64,000 nt of DNA from Chitinimonas sp. BJYL2 (GCF_027257935.1 NZ_JANZKW010000001.1:1181967-1245966); one strand, 5' to 3'; numbered from the stretch's first letter, positions 1 to 8,325 are shown. Notes: generated by a model from the letters alone, not told the origin. Program-made: numbers and translations.

Positions 1-1714
1 GTGAGACAAAGCCCCGCTCCGGGTGTATCCAGCGGACCAGGGCTTCGGCTTCATCGGCACTGCTATCGGCCAGCGCTACCTTGGGTTGATAGCAAAGCTT
101 GAGCTCATTCTGCTGCACGGCGGTCTGCAGCTCACCCAGCAGCGACAGATGCGTCTCGCGGGCATGTTGCATGCCGCTGTTGTAGATCAGGTGCCGCTGA
201 CGCGCGGCTTTGGCGCGGTACAGGGCCAGATCGGCACAGCGCAGCAGGTCGATGGAGACGCGCGCATGTTCGGGGTAGCCGGCGGCACCCATGCCGGCAC
301 GGATATCGAGCGGCCGGCCATCGAGCTGCAGCGGATGATCGAACATGCCGTGGATGCGTTCCAGCACGGGCAAGGCAGCATCGACCGCCATGGCCGGCAG
401 CAGCACGGCGAATTCGTCGCCGGAGAGTCTGGCTACGGTGTCTTCATCCCGCACTGCGTCGACCAGACGGCGCCCGACCTCGATCAGCACCCGGTCGCCC
501 ATGGGGTGGCCGAGGGTATCGTTGATTTGCTGGAAGCGATCCAGATTGAGGATCAGCACGGTCAGAGATTCGCCGCTGGTTTGCGCCGCGGTGATCGCAT
601 CGTCCAGCAGCTGATTGAAACGCAGCCGGTTTGGCAAGCCGGTCAACCTATCCTGAAATGCCAGGGTGCGGATCTCGGCCTCGCGTTCGGCAATGGCGGT
701 CTGCATATGCGCCAGGCTGCCCGCCAGTTGCCCGATCTCGCTCTGATCCTGCCGGTTGATGGCTTGCTGGTAGTCGCCCTGCTGGATGCGATCGGCAATG
801 GCAGCGAGCTGTCGCAGCGGCTGGGTGATGCGGCCGGCCAGACGCATCCCGGCCAGCAGGCAGACAGCCAGTGCGGCGAAGGCCAGCATGGCCAGGGTGA
901 TCTGCAAGCGGTAAACCGGCGCCATGATTTCGGCCAGCGAACGCGCCAGCAATACCTCGACCGGGCCTTCCAGACTGTCGCCCAGCAGGACCAGCCGGGT
1001 TTCGTAGTCTTCGTCACCCAGGGTAGCCCGCCCTACGGCGCGCAGCTCGGTCATCTTGCCACCCAGGGCATCGCGCTGTGCGGCAGGGAGGGTGGAGGCG
1101 AGCACGCGGCGGCCATCGCCGGGGGCATCACCCAGAAAGGTCACCTGCAAACCGGATACCGCCCGCAAATCCGCTACCGTGCGGTCGTTGATCTCAAAGC
1201 CCATGGTGACCCAGCCGATCACGATGGGTGCCCGTACCGGCACCACCACGAGCTGATACAGGCGCCCATCCACCCGCTCGATCCCGGTGCTGCCGCCGCG
1301 CTTGCCGGCCGCGGCAATCAGGCTGCCGAAAGGATAGGGCTGACCTGCGCGGGCCGGGTTCACGGTATCGGCCTGGATGATGTTGTCGAGCCCGGAGAAG
1401 ATGACCAGATCGGCATGGATGCGCGAGCCGTGGTTATCGAGGGCCGACAACAGGGTCTCGTTATCGCGCGTGGCAATGGCATCGCGCAGGCCGAAATCGC
1501 GGGCCAGCACCTGGGCACCGACGGTAAGCTGCTCACCACGCTGATCCAGCAAGCGACGGAAGACGCGCTCACCGGTTTCCAGCGCCTGCGCGGCGGTCTG
1601 CCGGGAAATGCGCAGGTTGACCACGCTCACCAGCACAAAGCTGGCCAGCAGCACTACGGCCAGCAGGCCGGAGAAGACGACAACGATACGAAAGGCAAGG
1701 CTATGTCGGCGCAC
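1..1714 (-). CDS. Membrane GGDEF/EAL cyclic-di-GMP protein (3' end outside window)
   Basis: Probable cyclic-di-GMP synthase/phosphodiesterase of the inner membrane. The GTG start at 1714 lies two bases after the stop of the preceding gene, so translation is probably coupled. In order the product shows an N-terminal membrane helix, a periplasmic sensor region, a second helix, a HAMP segment, a GGDEF domain with the site spelled RLSGDEF (S for the first G, a form found in active cyclases), and the start of an EAL domain (EALVRW, HPERGF) at the window edge. It is the third gene of an operon with an exported globin and an exported copper-type protein, so its sensor may read a gas or redox signal (inference). 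Whether EAL is catalytic cannot be judged because the rest lies outside. Confidence 0.9.
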   Translation of the reverse strand, partial: MRRHSLAFRIVVVFSGLLAVVLLASFVLVSVVNLRISRQTAAQALETGERVFRRLLDQRGEQLTVGAQVLARDFGLRDAIATRDNETLLSALDNHGSRIHADLVIFSGLDNIIQADTVNPARAGQPYPFGSLIAAAGKRGGSTGIERVDGRLYQLVVVPVRAPIVIGWVTMGFEINDRTVADLRAVSGLQVTFLGDAPGDGRRVLASTLPAAQRDALGGKMTELRAVGRATLGDEDYETRLVLLGDSLEGPVEVLLARSLAEIMAPVYRLQITLAMLAFAALAVCLLAGMRLAGRITQPLRQLAAIADRIQQGDYQQAINRQDQSEIGQLAGSLAHMQTAIAEREAEIRTLAFQDRLTGLPNRLRFNQLLDDAITAAQTSGESLTVLILNLDRFQQINDTLGHPMGDRVLIEVGRRLVDAVRDEDTVARLSGDEFAVLLPAMAVDAALPVLERIHGMFDHPLQLDGRPLDIRAGMGAAGYPEHARVSIDLLRCADLALYRAKAARQRHLIYNSGMQHARETHLSLLGELQTAVQQNELKLCYQPKVALADSSADEAEALVRWIHPERGFVS

Positions 1715-1716
1715 GT

Positions 1717-2331
1717 TCAGTAACTGGCGTTGCGGTTGCTTGCGGGCGGCTCGACCTTTAGCCGGAAAGCAAATCGTTGATTGGCACCTGCGCCGACCTT
1801 GACCCTCTGGTCAGCCGCGGCAGCCACCTGATAGGGATGCCAGACCTTGAGGACAAAGTCACCCGCAGGCAGCTCGCTGAGGACAACCTTGCCATCCTTA
1901 CCGGTCTTGCCGAACCAGGGGCTCTCCACCACCAGCAGGTAGGCCGTCATCCAGTCGTGGATATTGCAGCCCAGCACCACCTGGCCGGGCTTGTCGAACA
2001 CCACCGGTGCAGCAGGCGTGCCGCTGTACAGCTTGAGTTCGAAGGTCTTGGCCGGCGAAAACGAATAAATGCTGTGGCGTACGTTGTCCTTGTTGGGAAA
2101 CAGGATGGCGGTGCCGGTTTGCACCACGCTGACCAGCGGGACGAATTCCTTGTCGATCTGATCGATCACGCCGCTGAGCTTGCCCTTGGGCGCCTTGCCG
2201 CTCACTGGCTCCAGGTAGACCGCGGCCTCGCTCACTGCCTGGCCTTGGGTATTGGTGACCTGTACTTCGATACGCTCTGCATGGGCAGCGCACACACACA
2301 GACTGGCTAGCAGGGCAAACAGGCGGCTCAT
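1717..2331 (-). CDS. Exported cupredoxin-like protein (methylamine-utilization type)
   Basis: A 204-residue protein with an N-terminal signal peptide (MSRLFALLASLCVCAAHA). The C-terminal half carries type-1 copper ligands in the usual order: His in NVRHSIY, then Cys, His and Met in LGCNIHDWM. Relatives are annotated as plastocyanin-like or methylamine utilization proteins; no methylamine dehydrogenase genes are visible here, so that name should not be read as a function. The ATG overlaps the globin stop (ATGA at 2328-2331), and the GGDEF/EAL gene follows after two bases. It is predicted to be periplasmic. An electron-transfer or redox-sensing role beside the globin is inference. Confidence 0.8.
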   Translation of the reverse strand: MSRLFALLASLCVCAAHAERIEVQVTNTQGQAVSEAAVYLEPVSGKAPKGKLSGVIDQIDKEFVPLVSVVQTGTAILFPNKDNVRHSIYSFSPAKTFELKLYSGTPAAPVVFDKPGQVVLGCNIHDWMTAYLLVVESPWFGKTGKDGKVVLSELPAGDFVLKVWHPYQVAAAADQRVKVGAGANQRFAFRLKVEPPASNRNASY

Positions 2332-2756
2332 GGCTGGCGCTCCACCACATCGCGGTGCATGGGGGCGAGCAGGGCCAGCAAGGCGTTCTTGTCCGGTTGG
2401 GCAATGCCGCGTGCGTCGAGCACCGCGCGCAACTGCGCCACCAGTGCATAGAACTCGGCATCGGTGATGCGCAAGCCGCCGTGCACCTGTTTCATGGTAT
2501 CGCCGCTGTATTTGCAGGGGCCACCGCTGATCTCGCACAGTTGCTCGGCCAGCTTGAACTTGACCCGCTTGAGGTCCACCTTGTGGAAGCTGCGCCGGGT
2601 AGCCGGGTCTTGGCTCGACCGGTCCATCAACTCACTTGCGATGGCGGTGACGCCGGCCTGGCCGCCAAGCCGCTCGAACAGCGTATCGGCCCCGGCGGCC
2701 CCGGCGGGCAGGGCGCAAAGGCAGGCGGCAAGCGCGATGGCGGCGTAATGGAACAT
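2328..2756 (-). CDS. Exported group I truncated hemoglobin
   Basis: A 142-residue globin of the short 2-over-2 type. After a signal peptide (to about residue 22, ending in ALPAGAAGA) comes the family opening TLFERLGG, and the proximal heme histidine sits in MKQVHGGLRI, followed by the F/G-helix pattern. Most truncated globins are cytoplasmic; the leader suggests export to the periplasm. It is the first gene of a three-gene operon with a cupredoxin-like protein and a cyclic-di-GMP enzyme, and its promoter must lie in 2757-2837, shared divergently with the DUF3034 gene. Binding of O2 or NO is known for the family; a sensing role here is inferred. The start at 2756 was chosen because the leader begins there; the frame stays open further upstream without homology. 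Confidence 0.82.
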   Translation of the reverse strand: MFHYAAIALAACLCALPAGAAGADTLFERLGGQAGVTAIASELMDRSSQDPATRRSFHKVDLKRVKFKLAEQLCEISGGPCKYSGDTMKQVHGGLRITDAEFYALVAQLRAVLDARGIAQPDKNALLALLAPMHRDVVERQP

Positions 2757-2837
2757 GCATGTCTCTCGTGCAGGCGTGTCGTCGAAGTATAGACTGGGGA
2801 TCGGGTATCGACCCCATCTTGGTCTGAGGAGTTCACG

Positions 2838-3683
2838 ATGGCTTACAGCATTTGGCTGGGATGCGTGCTGCTGGCGACGCCGGTACTGGCTGGCGGACGC
2901 TTGCCCGCAACAGGCGGGGTTACCCAGATAGAGGGCGCAGGTGGCGGGGGGCTGGTGCCTTGGGCGCTGATTACCGGTTACGGCACCCGTGACGAGGTGG
3001 GCGCCAATGCGTTCTATACCCGCGTCGGCACGCAGGGGTTCCGGCTGGAGGCCGCCGGGGTGGCGGTGGGCCTGTACGACAGGCTGGAGTGGTCGTTTGC
3101 CCGGCAGCGCTTCGATCTGGGCAGCACTGTGCCCGGCGAGCAGATCCAGCAGGACGTGATGGGGATCAAATGGCGGGTGGCAGGCGATGCCATCATTGAT
3201 CAGGATCGCGCGATGCCGCAGATCGCGCTGGGCTTGATGGCGAAAAAGAACCGGGACTTTGCGCGGGTGCCACGTCTGCTGGGTGCGCGTCACGACAGCG
3301 ATGTGGAGCCCTATGTGGCGCTGACCAAGGTCTGGCTCGACGGTGTGGCCGGGCGCACCACTCTGCTCAATGCCACGGTGCGGCATACCCGCGCCAACCA
3401 GATCGGCTTGCTGGGCTTTGGCGGAGATCGCTCCGATACGCGCCGCCTGCGCGCCGAGGCCAGTGCCGGCGTATTCCTGACCGATGCCGTGATGGTGGGG
3501 GTCGAATACCGGCAGAAGAACAACAATCTCTCGGCATTCCGCGAGCAACGCTTTGCCGATGCCTTTGTGGCCTGGGTGCCCAACCGGCATGTTGCACTGA
3601 CGCTGGCCCATGCCGAGCTGGGCAATATCGCCGACAAGCCCGGCCAGCGCGGGGCTTACCTGAGCCTCAAGCTGGATCTATGA
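2838..3683 (+). CDS. DUF3034 family exported protein
   Basis: A 281-residue protein with a signal peptide (to about residue 18, VLAGG) followed by the DUF3034 opening GRLPATGGVTQIEGAGGGG. The rest alternates short amphipathic strands, suggesting an outer-membrane beta-barrel (inference). The ATG is preceded by a good ribosome binding site (GAGGAG). It is divergent from the globin operon with 81 bp between starts, so the two could share regulation. Function of the family is unknown to me. Confidence 0.8.
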   Translation: MAYSIWLGCVLLATPVLAGGRLPATGGVTQIEGAGGGGLVPWALITGYGTRDEVGANAFYTRVGTQGFRLEAAGVAVGLYDRLEWSFARQRFDLGSTVPGEQIQQDVMGIKWRVAGDAIIDQDRAMPQIALGLMAKKNRDFARVPRLLGARHDSDVEPYVALTKVWLDGVAGRTTLLNATVRHTRANQIGLLGFGGDRSDTRRLRAEASAGVFLTDAVMVGVEYRQKNNNLSAFREQRFADAFVAWVPNRHVALTLAHAELGNIADKPGQRGAYLSLKLDL

Positions 3684-3702
3684 GGCTGCTTGGGCCGCGG
3701 GC

Positions 3703-3858
3703 TCAGGCCATGGGGCGGATGGCCGCCTGCATATAGTTGGCCTGCTCGCCCAGTGGGCCGCCCATTTCCGTCAGCGTGTGCACGCTGGCATAGGCGCTGA
3801 GGGCCAGTACGGCGATGAAGCCAAGGCGGGCAATCAGGTCTCTGGTGCAAGTGTTCAT
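3703..3858 (-). CDS. Small single-helix membrane protein (related to 7981-8169)
   Basis: A 51-residue product starting MNTCTRDLIARLG, with one hydrophobic helix (GFIAVLALSAYAS) and a short polar tail. The ATG has a strong ribosome binding site (GAGGAAG). The core pattern T-x-[DE]-L-x-x-R-x9-14-ASVHTL matches the 62-residue protein encoded at the other end of the cre locus (ASIHGL at the same place). I know no named family. The upstream frame is open to 3915 but lacks a ribosome binding site there. Confidence 0.65.
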   Translation of the reverse strand: MNTCTRDLIARLGFIAVLALSAYASVHTLTEMGGPLGEQANYMQAAIRPMA

Positions 3859-3994
3859 GATGGCTTCCTCTTCCAATGTCTTGATTTGATAGGCGTATCT
3901 TCGCAAACGCTGCATGTCTATGCCCGGCCGTTGCGATGAATGCCGGCTTTGGTGGTGCAGGATGACATCCGCGTGGATGAACGACGCCGCGCCC

Positions 3995-4010
3995 TATAAT
4001 GGCCGCCATG
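3995..4010 (+). promoter_or_regulatory. Possible -10 box giving a leaderless creB message
   Basis: A perfect TATAAT at 3995-4000 ends eight bases before the creB ATG at 4008, and no Shine-Dalgarno sequence lies between. If it works as a -10 box, transcription would start at or next to the start codon. No good -35 box is visible 16-18 bp upstream, so this is tentative. Confidence 0.35.
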
Positions 4011-4697
4011 ACTACCCGCATCCTGCTGATCGAGGACGAGGCGGCAATTGCCGATGCCATCGTCTATGCGCTGCAACGCGAAGGCTATGCCATGCACTGG
4101 CACAGCCTGGGCCGCGATGGCCTGGCCGCGCTCGATGCCGATGGCGCCGAGCTGCTGATCCTCGATGTGGGCCTGCCCGATATGAGCGGGTTCGATGTAT
4201 GCCGAACGCTGCGCCAGCGCCATGCGCTGCCGGTGATCTTCCTGACCGCACGTGGTGACGAGATCGACCGGGTGGTGGGGCTGGAGCTGGGTGCGGACGA
4301 CTATGTGGTCAAACCCTTCAGCCCGCGCGAGCTGGTGGCACGCGTGAAAGCCATCCTGCGCCGCGGTGCGCCGGTAGCTATGGTTGTGCCAGCGCATGGC
4401 CTGACTCACGATGTGGCACGGGCACGCATCAGCCTCAACGGTGTGGTGCTGGACCTGACGCGCTACGAATACCGGCTGCTGGCCCTGCTGCTGGCCCAGC
4501 CCGAGCGCGTGTTCAGCCGCACCCAATTGATGGACGCGGTGTGGGAAGACCCGGCCGCCAGCTTCGAGCGCAGCGTCGATACCCATATCAAAAGCCTGCG
4601 TGCCAAGCTGCGCGAACACGATGCAGCCTGCGACCCTATCCGCACCCATCGTGGCCTCGGCTACAGCCTGAGCTGGCAGGCAGATCGCGCGCCATGA
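4008..4697 (+). CDS. creB: Response regulator CreB
   Basis: OmpR-family response regulator of the CreBC two-component system, which in enteric bacteria responds to carbon source and controls creD. The receiver domain has the acidic pair E9/D10, phospho-acceptor D53 in LLILDVGLPDMSGFD and the conserved lysine in VVKPFSP; the C-terminal winged helix carries LTRYEYRLL, RTQLMDAVWED and RSVDTHIKSLRAKLR, close to E. coli CreB. Length 229 residues fits. An ATG three codons earlier (3999) is possible but overlaps a TATAAT box. The stop overlaps the creC start (ATGA). No creA gene is seen. Confidence 0.93.
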   Translation: MTTRILLIEDEAAIADAIVYALQREGYAMHWHSLGRDGLAALDADGAELLILDVGLPDMSGFDVCRTLRQRHALPVIFLTARGDEIDRVVGLELGADDYVVKPFSPRELVARVKAILRRGAPVAMVVPAHGLTHDVARARISLNGVVLDLTRYEYRLLALLLAQPERVFSRTQLMDAVWEDPAASFERSVDTHIKSLRAKLREHDAACDPIRTHRGLGYSLSWQADRAP

Positions 4698-6121
4698 GGA
4701 TCGGCATCCGCATCTTCGCAGGCTATTTCGTGATGATCGGCCTGGTCGCCTGGTTCCTGCTCGACACCTCGCGCCAGCGCCTGCAACCCGCGCTGCGCCA
4801 GTCGATGGAAGACACGCTCGTCGATACCGCCAACCTGCTGGCCGAGTTCGCGCGCCGCGATGTGCTGGCCGGCACGGTGGCCAGCGGCGAGTTCGGCCGC
4901 AATCTCGAAGCGTTTGCCGAGCGCCGGCTCAATGCCGAAATCTGGGGCGTACGCAAAGACAAACCCAGCCACCGCATCTACCTGACCGACGCGCGCGGCA
5001 CGGTGCTCTACGACTCCGATCATCTCGCCGTGGGCCAGGATTATTCGCGCTGGAACGATGTGTACCTGACGCTGCAGGGCCGTTACGGCGTGCGCACCAG
5101 TCCCGATGAAGCCGGCTCGGTCATGCATGTGGCCGCGCCCGTCATCCACGAGGGCAAGGTGATCGGTGTGGTGACGGTGGCCAAGGCCTCGGGCAGCGTC
5201 CAGCCCTTCTTCGAGCAGGCGCTGACCGGGCTGACGCGTGCCGGCATCGTGGTGCTGATCGCCGGCTTGCTGGCGGGCTGGTTGCTGTCGTGGTGGATCA
5301 CCCGTTCGCTGACGCGGCTGGAAGGCTATGCCCACGCGGTGGCGCGCGGCGAGCGCGTCAGCCTGCCCGATCTGTCGGGCCGCGAAGTGCGCGTGCTGGG
5401 CCGCGCATTGGAGGCCATGCGTGCCAAGCTGGAGGGCAAGCAGTATGTAGAGCACTACATCCACAGCCTGACCCACGAACTCAAATCTCCGCTGGCCGGC
5501 ATCCGCGCCGCCGCCGAGCTGGTCGAACCTGGCATGCCCGTGCAGGATCAGACGCGCTTTCTGGACACCATCCGTGCGCAAGCCGAACGGCTCAGCAGCA
5601 TCATCGACCGTCTGCTGGAACTGGCTCGGCTGGAAAGCCGGCAAGCGCTCAGCGATGTGGAGCCGGTGCCGCTGCGGGTGTTGTGCGAGCAGCTGCTGCA
5701 ACGCAAATCCGCCCAGCTGGCCGCCCATGCGCTGGATGTAGATATCGACATAGCCCCGGCGCTCACCGTAAACGGCGAACGCTTCCTGCTCGAGCAGGCG
5801 TTATCGAACTTGCTCGACAACGCCATCGATTTCTCCCCGGCCGGCGGCCGCATCGAACTCAGCGCCGAGAACACGCCATCGCATATCGACATCCGTGTCC
5901 GCGACCACGGCCCCGGCGTGCCCGATTACGCGCAGGACCGCGTCTTCGAGCGCTTCTACTCCTTGCCGCGCCCAGATGGCCGGCCCAAATCGACCGGGCT
6001 GGGCTTGCCGCTGGTGCATGAGGTGGCGGCTTTGCATGGCGGGGAGGTGGTGCTGGGCAACCATCCCGATGGCGGGGCGGTGGCGATGCTGCGTTTGCCA
6101 CTTCACACAACTTCACAATAA
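4694..6121 (+). CDS. creC: Sensor histidine kinase CreC
   Basis: Inner-membrane sensor kinase partner of CreB, 475 residues, almost the E. coli length. It has an N-terminal helix (residues 8-24), a periplasmic sensor region, a second helix around residue 190, a HAMP linker, the phospho-acceptor H261 in HSLTHELKSPLAG, an N box (NLLDNAIDFSPAGG) and G boxes (DHGPGVPD, STGLGLPLV). The ATG overlaps the creB stop by the ATGA pattern, indicating translational coupling. The last codons contain the TTCAC direct repeat that probably controls creD. Confidence 0.93.
   Translation: MRIGIRIFAGYFVMIGLVAWFLLDTSRQRLQPALRQSMEDTLVDTANLLAEFARRDVLAGTVASGEFGRNLEAFAERRLNAEIWGVRKDKPSHRIYLTDARGTVLYDSDHLAVGQDYSRWNDVYLTLQGRYGVRTSPDEAGSVMHVAAPVIHEGKVIGVVTVAKASGSVQPFFEQALTGLTRAGIVVLIAGLLAGWLLSWWITRSLTRLEGYAHAVARGERVSLPDLSGREVRVLGRALEAMRAKLEGKQYVEHYIHSLTHELKSPLAGIRAAAELVEPGMPVQDQTRFLDTIRAQAERLSSIIDRLLELARLESRQALSDVEPVPLRVLCEQLLQRKSAQLAAHALDVDIDIAPALTVNGERFLLEQALSNLLDNAIDFSPAGGRIELSAENTPSHIDIRVRDHGPGVPDYAQDRVFERFYSLPRPDGRPKSTGLGLPLVHEVAALHGGEVVLGNHPDGGAVAMLRLPLHTTSQ
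6101..6117 (+). promoter_or_regulatory. CreB-box-like direct repeat before creD
   Basis: CTTCACA occurs twice with a 10-bp period (6101-6107 and 6111-6117) at the end of creC, 68 bp upstream of the creD start. The described CreB box is two TTCAC units with six bases between; here five bases separate them. The position in front of creD is where the known site lies. Confidence 0.6.
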
Positions 6122-6184
6122 GGCCACAAGCAGCGCACACACGGCTTGCAGACTGGCTCCCGTAACCACAACAGGGAGTCAACA

Positions 6185-7507
6185 ATGTCTGCAAAATGGA
6201 AGCTCGTTACCCTGGCCGTGCTGGCCTTACTGCTGCTGATCCCGCTGGGCATGGTGCGCGGCCTGATTGAAGAGCGGCAGGCCTATCGGCAGGAAGCGCT
6301 CGGCAGCATTGCCACGGGCAGCGCCAGCAGCCAGACACTGGCCGGGCCGGTATGGGTGCTGCCCTACCGGCAGCAGTTCACGGAGGTCGTCGATGAGAAA
6401 GCCGGCACCAAGCGCACCGTGTGGCGCGATGGCCAGATCCGCATCCTGCCCGACAAACTGGCGATTGCCGGCCGCATGCGTACCGAAACGCTGCAACGCG
6501 GCATCTACCACACCCAGCGCTATGTGAACGAGCTGAACCTGACCGGTCAGTTCATCTTGCCCGAGCGCGCCGGCCTGGCGGCCGATGGGGTGTATGCCTG
6601 GGGCCAGCCGTATCTGAGCGTGGGGATTGAAGATGTGCGCGGCATCCGCACCAGCCCCATGTTGCAATGGGGCGGCGCAACCGCAGCATTTGCGCCGGGC
6701 GCGCAACTGGCTGCGCTCGGCAAAGGCGTGCATGCACGCTTGCCGGCCTACGAGGGGGCGGCGCGGACAGTGCCCTTCAGCTTCCGGCTGACGCTCGATG
6801 GCATGGATGGTTTCCACGTGCTGCCACTGGGCCGTGATACCGAAGTCAGTCTGCAATCGCCTTGGCCACATCCGGGCTTTGTGGGCAATTTCCTCCCCGA
6901 GAGCCGGCAGATCAGCGAACAGGGTTTCCAGGCGCGCTGGCGTACAAGCTGGTTTGCCAGCAACCTCAATGAGCTGTTCGAGCAATGTGCCGGCACGCGC
7001 GAATGTACGGCCATGCGTGCTGCCAGTCTGGGCGTGCGGCTGGTCGAGCCAGTGGATGTGTACCTGCAATCGGATCGTGCGGTGAAGTACGGCTTCCTGT
7101 TCGTGCTGCTGACCTTCGCCACCTTTTTGCTGACCGAGGTCCTCAAGCGCGTCAGCATCCACCCTGTGCAGTACGGCTTGGTGGGCGTGTCGCTGGCGGT
7201 GTTCTTCCTATTGCTGCTGTCGTTTGCCGAGCAGTGGCAGTTTGCACCGGCCTATGTGCTGGCCGCCGCGGCCTGTGTATTGCAGAACGGGTTCTATGCG
7301 ACCCATGCGCTGGGTAGCCGCGCGCGGGGCATCGGCTTTGCGGCCCTGCTCAGCGGCCTGTTCGCTTTGCTCTATGTGCTGCTGCGCGCCGAGGATATTG
7401 CGCTGCTGCTGGGCGCGGTGCTGCTGTTCGCCCTGCTGACGCTGGTGATGGTGCTGACACGGCGTATCGACTGGTACGCGCTGGGTGGCCAGGATAACGA
7501 GGCCTGA
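6185..7507 (+). CDS. creD: Inner membrane protein CreD
   Basis: CreD family envelope protein, 440 residues. It has one N-terminal membrane helix (VTLAVLALLLLIPLGMVRGLIEER), a large periplasmic domain, and a C-terminal block of about five to six helices starting near residue 298 with YGFLFVLLTFATFLLTEV and containing the family signature HPVQYGLVG. In gamma-proteobacteria CreD is the main target of CreBC and affects envelope integrity and beta-lactam response. The start has a GGGAG ribosome binding site. A TTCAC direct repeat lies upstream. Its stop is two bases before the next gene. Confidence 0.92.
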   Translation: MSAKWKLVTLAVLALLLLIPLGMVRGLIEERQAYRQEALGSIATGSASSQTLAGPVWVLPYRQQFTEVVDEKAGTKRTVWRDGQIRILPDKLAIAGRMRTETLQRGIYHTQRYVNELNLTGQFILPERAGLAADGVYAWGQPYLSVGIEDVRGIRTSPMLQWGGATAAFAPGAQLAALGKGVHARLPAYEGAARTVPFSFRLTLDGMDGFHVLPLGRDTEVSLQSPWPHPGFVGNFLPESRQISEQGFQARWRTSWFASNLNELFEQCAGTRECTAMRAASLGVRLVEPVDVYLQSDRAVKYGFLFVLLTFATFLLTEVLKRVSIHPVQYGLVGVSLAVFFLLLLSFAEQWQFAPAYVLAAAACVLQNGFYATHALGSRARGIGFAALLSGLFALLYVLLRAEDIALLLGAVLLFALLTLVMVLTRRIDWYALGGQDNEA

Positions 7508-7509
7508 TC

Positions 7510-7962
7510 ATGACCGCGCTGCTGCTCTTGCTGTTTTGTCTGCTGATCTGGCCACTGACGCCGGCCTTGCTGGGCTTGCTACTGGGCTTCAGCTTCAATC
7601 AGCGTGCCCTGGGCATCCAGCCATCGTGGCAGGCGCGTCTGCGCTGGCGACTCCGGCGGGCGGCCTGGCTGGCCGGCATGCCCATGGGTCTGCTGGCGGC
7701 CGTTTACGCCATCTGGTGGTTCAGTCTCGACGAACCTGCCTTGCTGGGGCTAAGCCTGCTGGTCTGGGCTGCCCCAGTGCCGCTGGCGGCAGCGCTGTCT
7801 TTGCTGTGGCGCGCGCGCCGCGCTGTGTGGCGGCATCCGCCGGCCCGACCTTGGGGCATCCTCATTGCTGCGCTGATCGTATTGCAGCCCCCGCTAGGGC
7901 TGGGTGCACTGTTTGCGATGGAGCAGCACTTCGAGGCGCATGCCTATCCGCAGGCGGATTGA
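7510..7962 (+). CDS. Multi-helix membrane protein in the cre operon
   Basis: A 150-residue hydrophobic protein with about four predicted helices (roughly residues 3-25, 52-70, 77-98, 117-137). Its ATG follows the creD stop by two bases, so it is almost certainly in the same transcript and may be part of the CreB regulon (inference from position). I do not recognise a family. Confidence 0.7.
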   Translation: MTALLLLLFCLLIWPLTPALLGLLLGFSFNQRALGIQPSWQARLRWRLRRAAWLAGMPMGLLAAVYAIWWFSLDEPALLGLSLLVWAAPVPLAAALSLLWRARRAVWRHPPARPWGILIAALIVLQPPLGLGALFAMEQHFEAHAYPQAD

Positions 7963-7980
7963 GCCAGGATCGTCGGCAGA

Positions 7981-8169
7981 TCAGGCGTTGTGTTGCTGGC
8001 TCTGCTGGGCGGCGGTCTGCACGGTTGCGTGCTGATGCTGCTGTGCCAGGCTGCGTTCGATATTGTTGTGCGACAGGGTGGCAAGACCGTGGATGCTGGC
8101 CAGCACGGTGAAGACAACGCCTACAGCGGTAGCGGCGCGGAAGTACAGTTCGTTGGTTTGGGTTTGCAT
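7981..8169 (-). CDS. Small single-helix membrane protein (related to 3703-3858)
   Basis: A 62-residue protein, MQTQTNELYFRAA at the start, with one helix (TAVGVVFTVLASIHGLATL) and a Gln/His-rich tail. A good AGGAG ribosome binding site lies about nine bases before the ATG at 8169. It converges on the end of the cre operon. Its core resembles the 51-residue protein at 3703-3858 (ASIHGL against ASVHTL, preceded by T-x-E/D-L). Function unknown. Confidence 0.6.
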   Translation of the reverse strand: MQTQTNELYFRAATAVGVVFTVLASIHGLATLSHNNIERSLAQQHQHATVQTAAQQSQQHNA

Positions 8170-8298
8170 GGTGTGGCTCCTGGATGTGTGTGCGGTTTCG
8201 ATGACTGCATCTTGATCCAGTGCAGGTAAAGCTGCGCGTACCAAGCGACAACGTGTAGCAAATGCGGCGTGAACTACGGCGTGGCGCGATGAAATACA

Positions 8299-8325
8299 AA
8301 AGGGGTGGCAAGTTGCCACCCCTTT
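8299..8325 (-). terminator. Hairpin terminator for the STAS gene
   Basis: Thirteen-base perfect arms (GGGGTGGCAA core) around a single central base, 38 bp after the stop of the minus-strand STAS gene, followed on that strand by TTTTGTATTT. Confidence 0.75.

Noticed and set aside
23..1723. 566-codon plus-strand open frame
   Set aside because: Shadow of the GGDEF/EAL gene; the translation has no motif, while the minus strand reads RLSGDEF and EALVRW.
1717..2331. Methylamine catabolism gene
   Set aside because: Only the copper-fold similarity supports it; no methylamine dehydrogenase genes are present.
2328..3611. Longer globin protein starting far upstream
   Set aside because: The extra 285 codons run antisense through the DUF3034 gene and carry no homology; the signal peptide starts at 2756.
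6101..6117. Canonical CreB box
   Set aside because: The spacing is five bases instead of six, so it is reported as a variant only.
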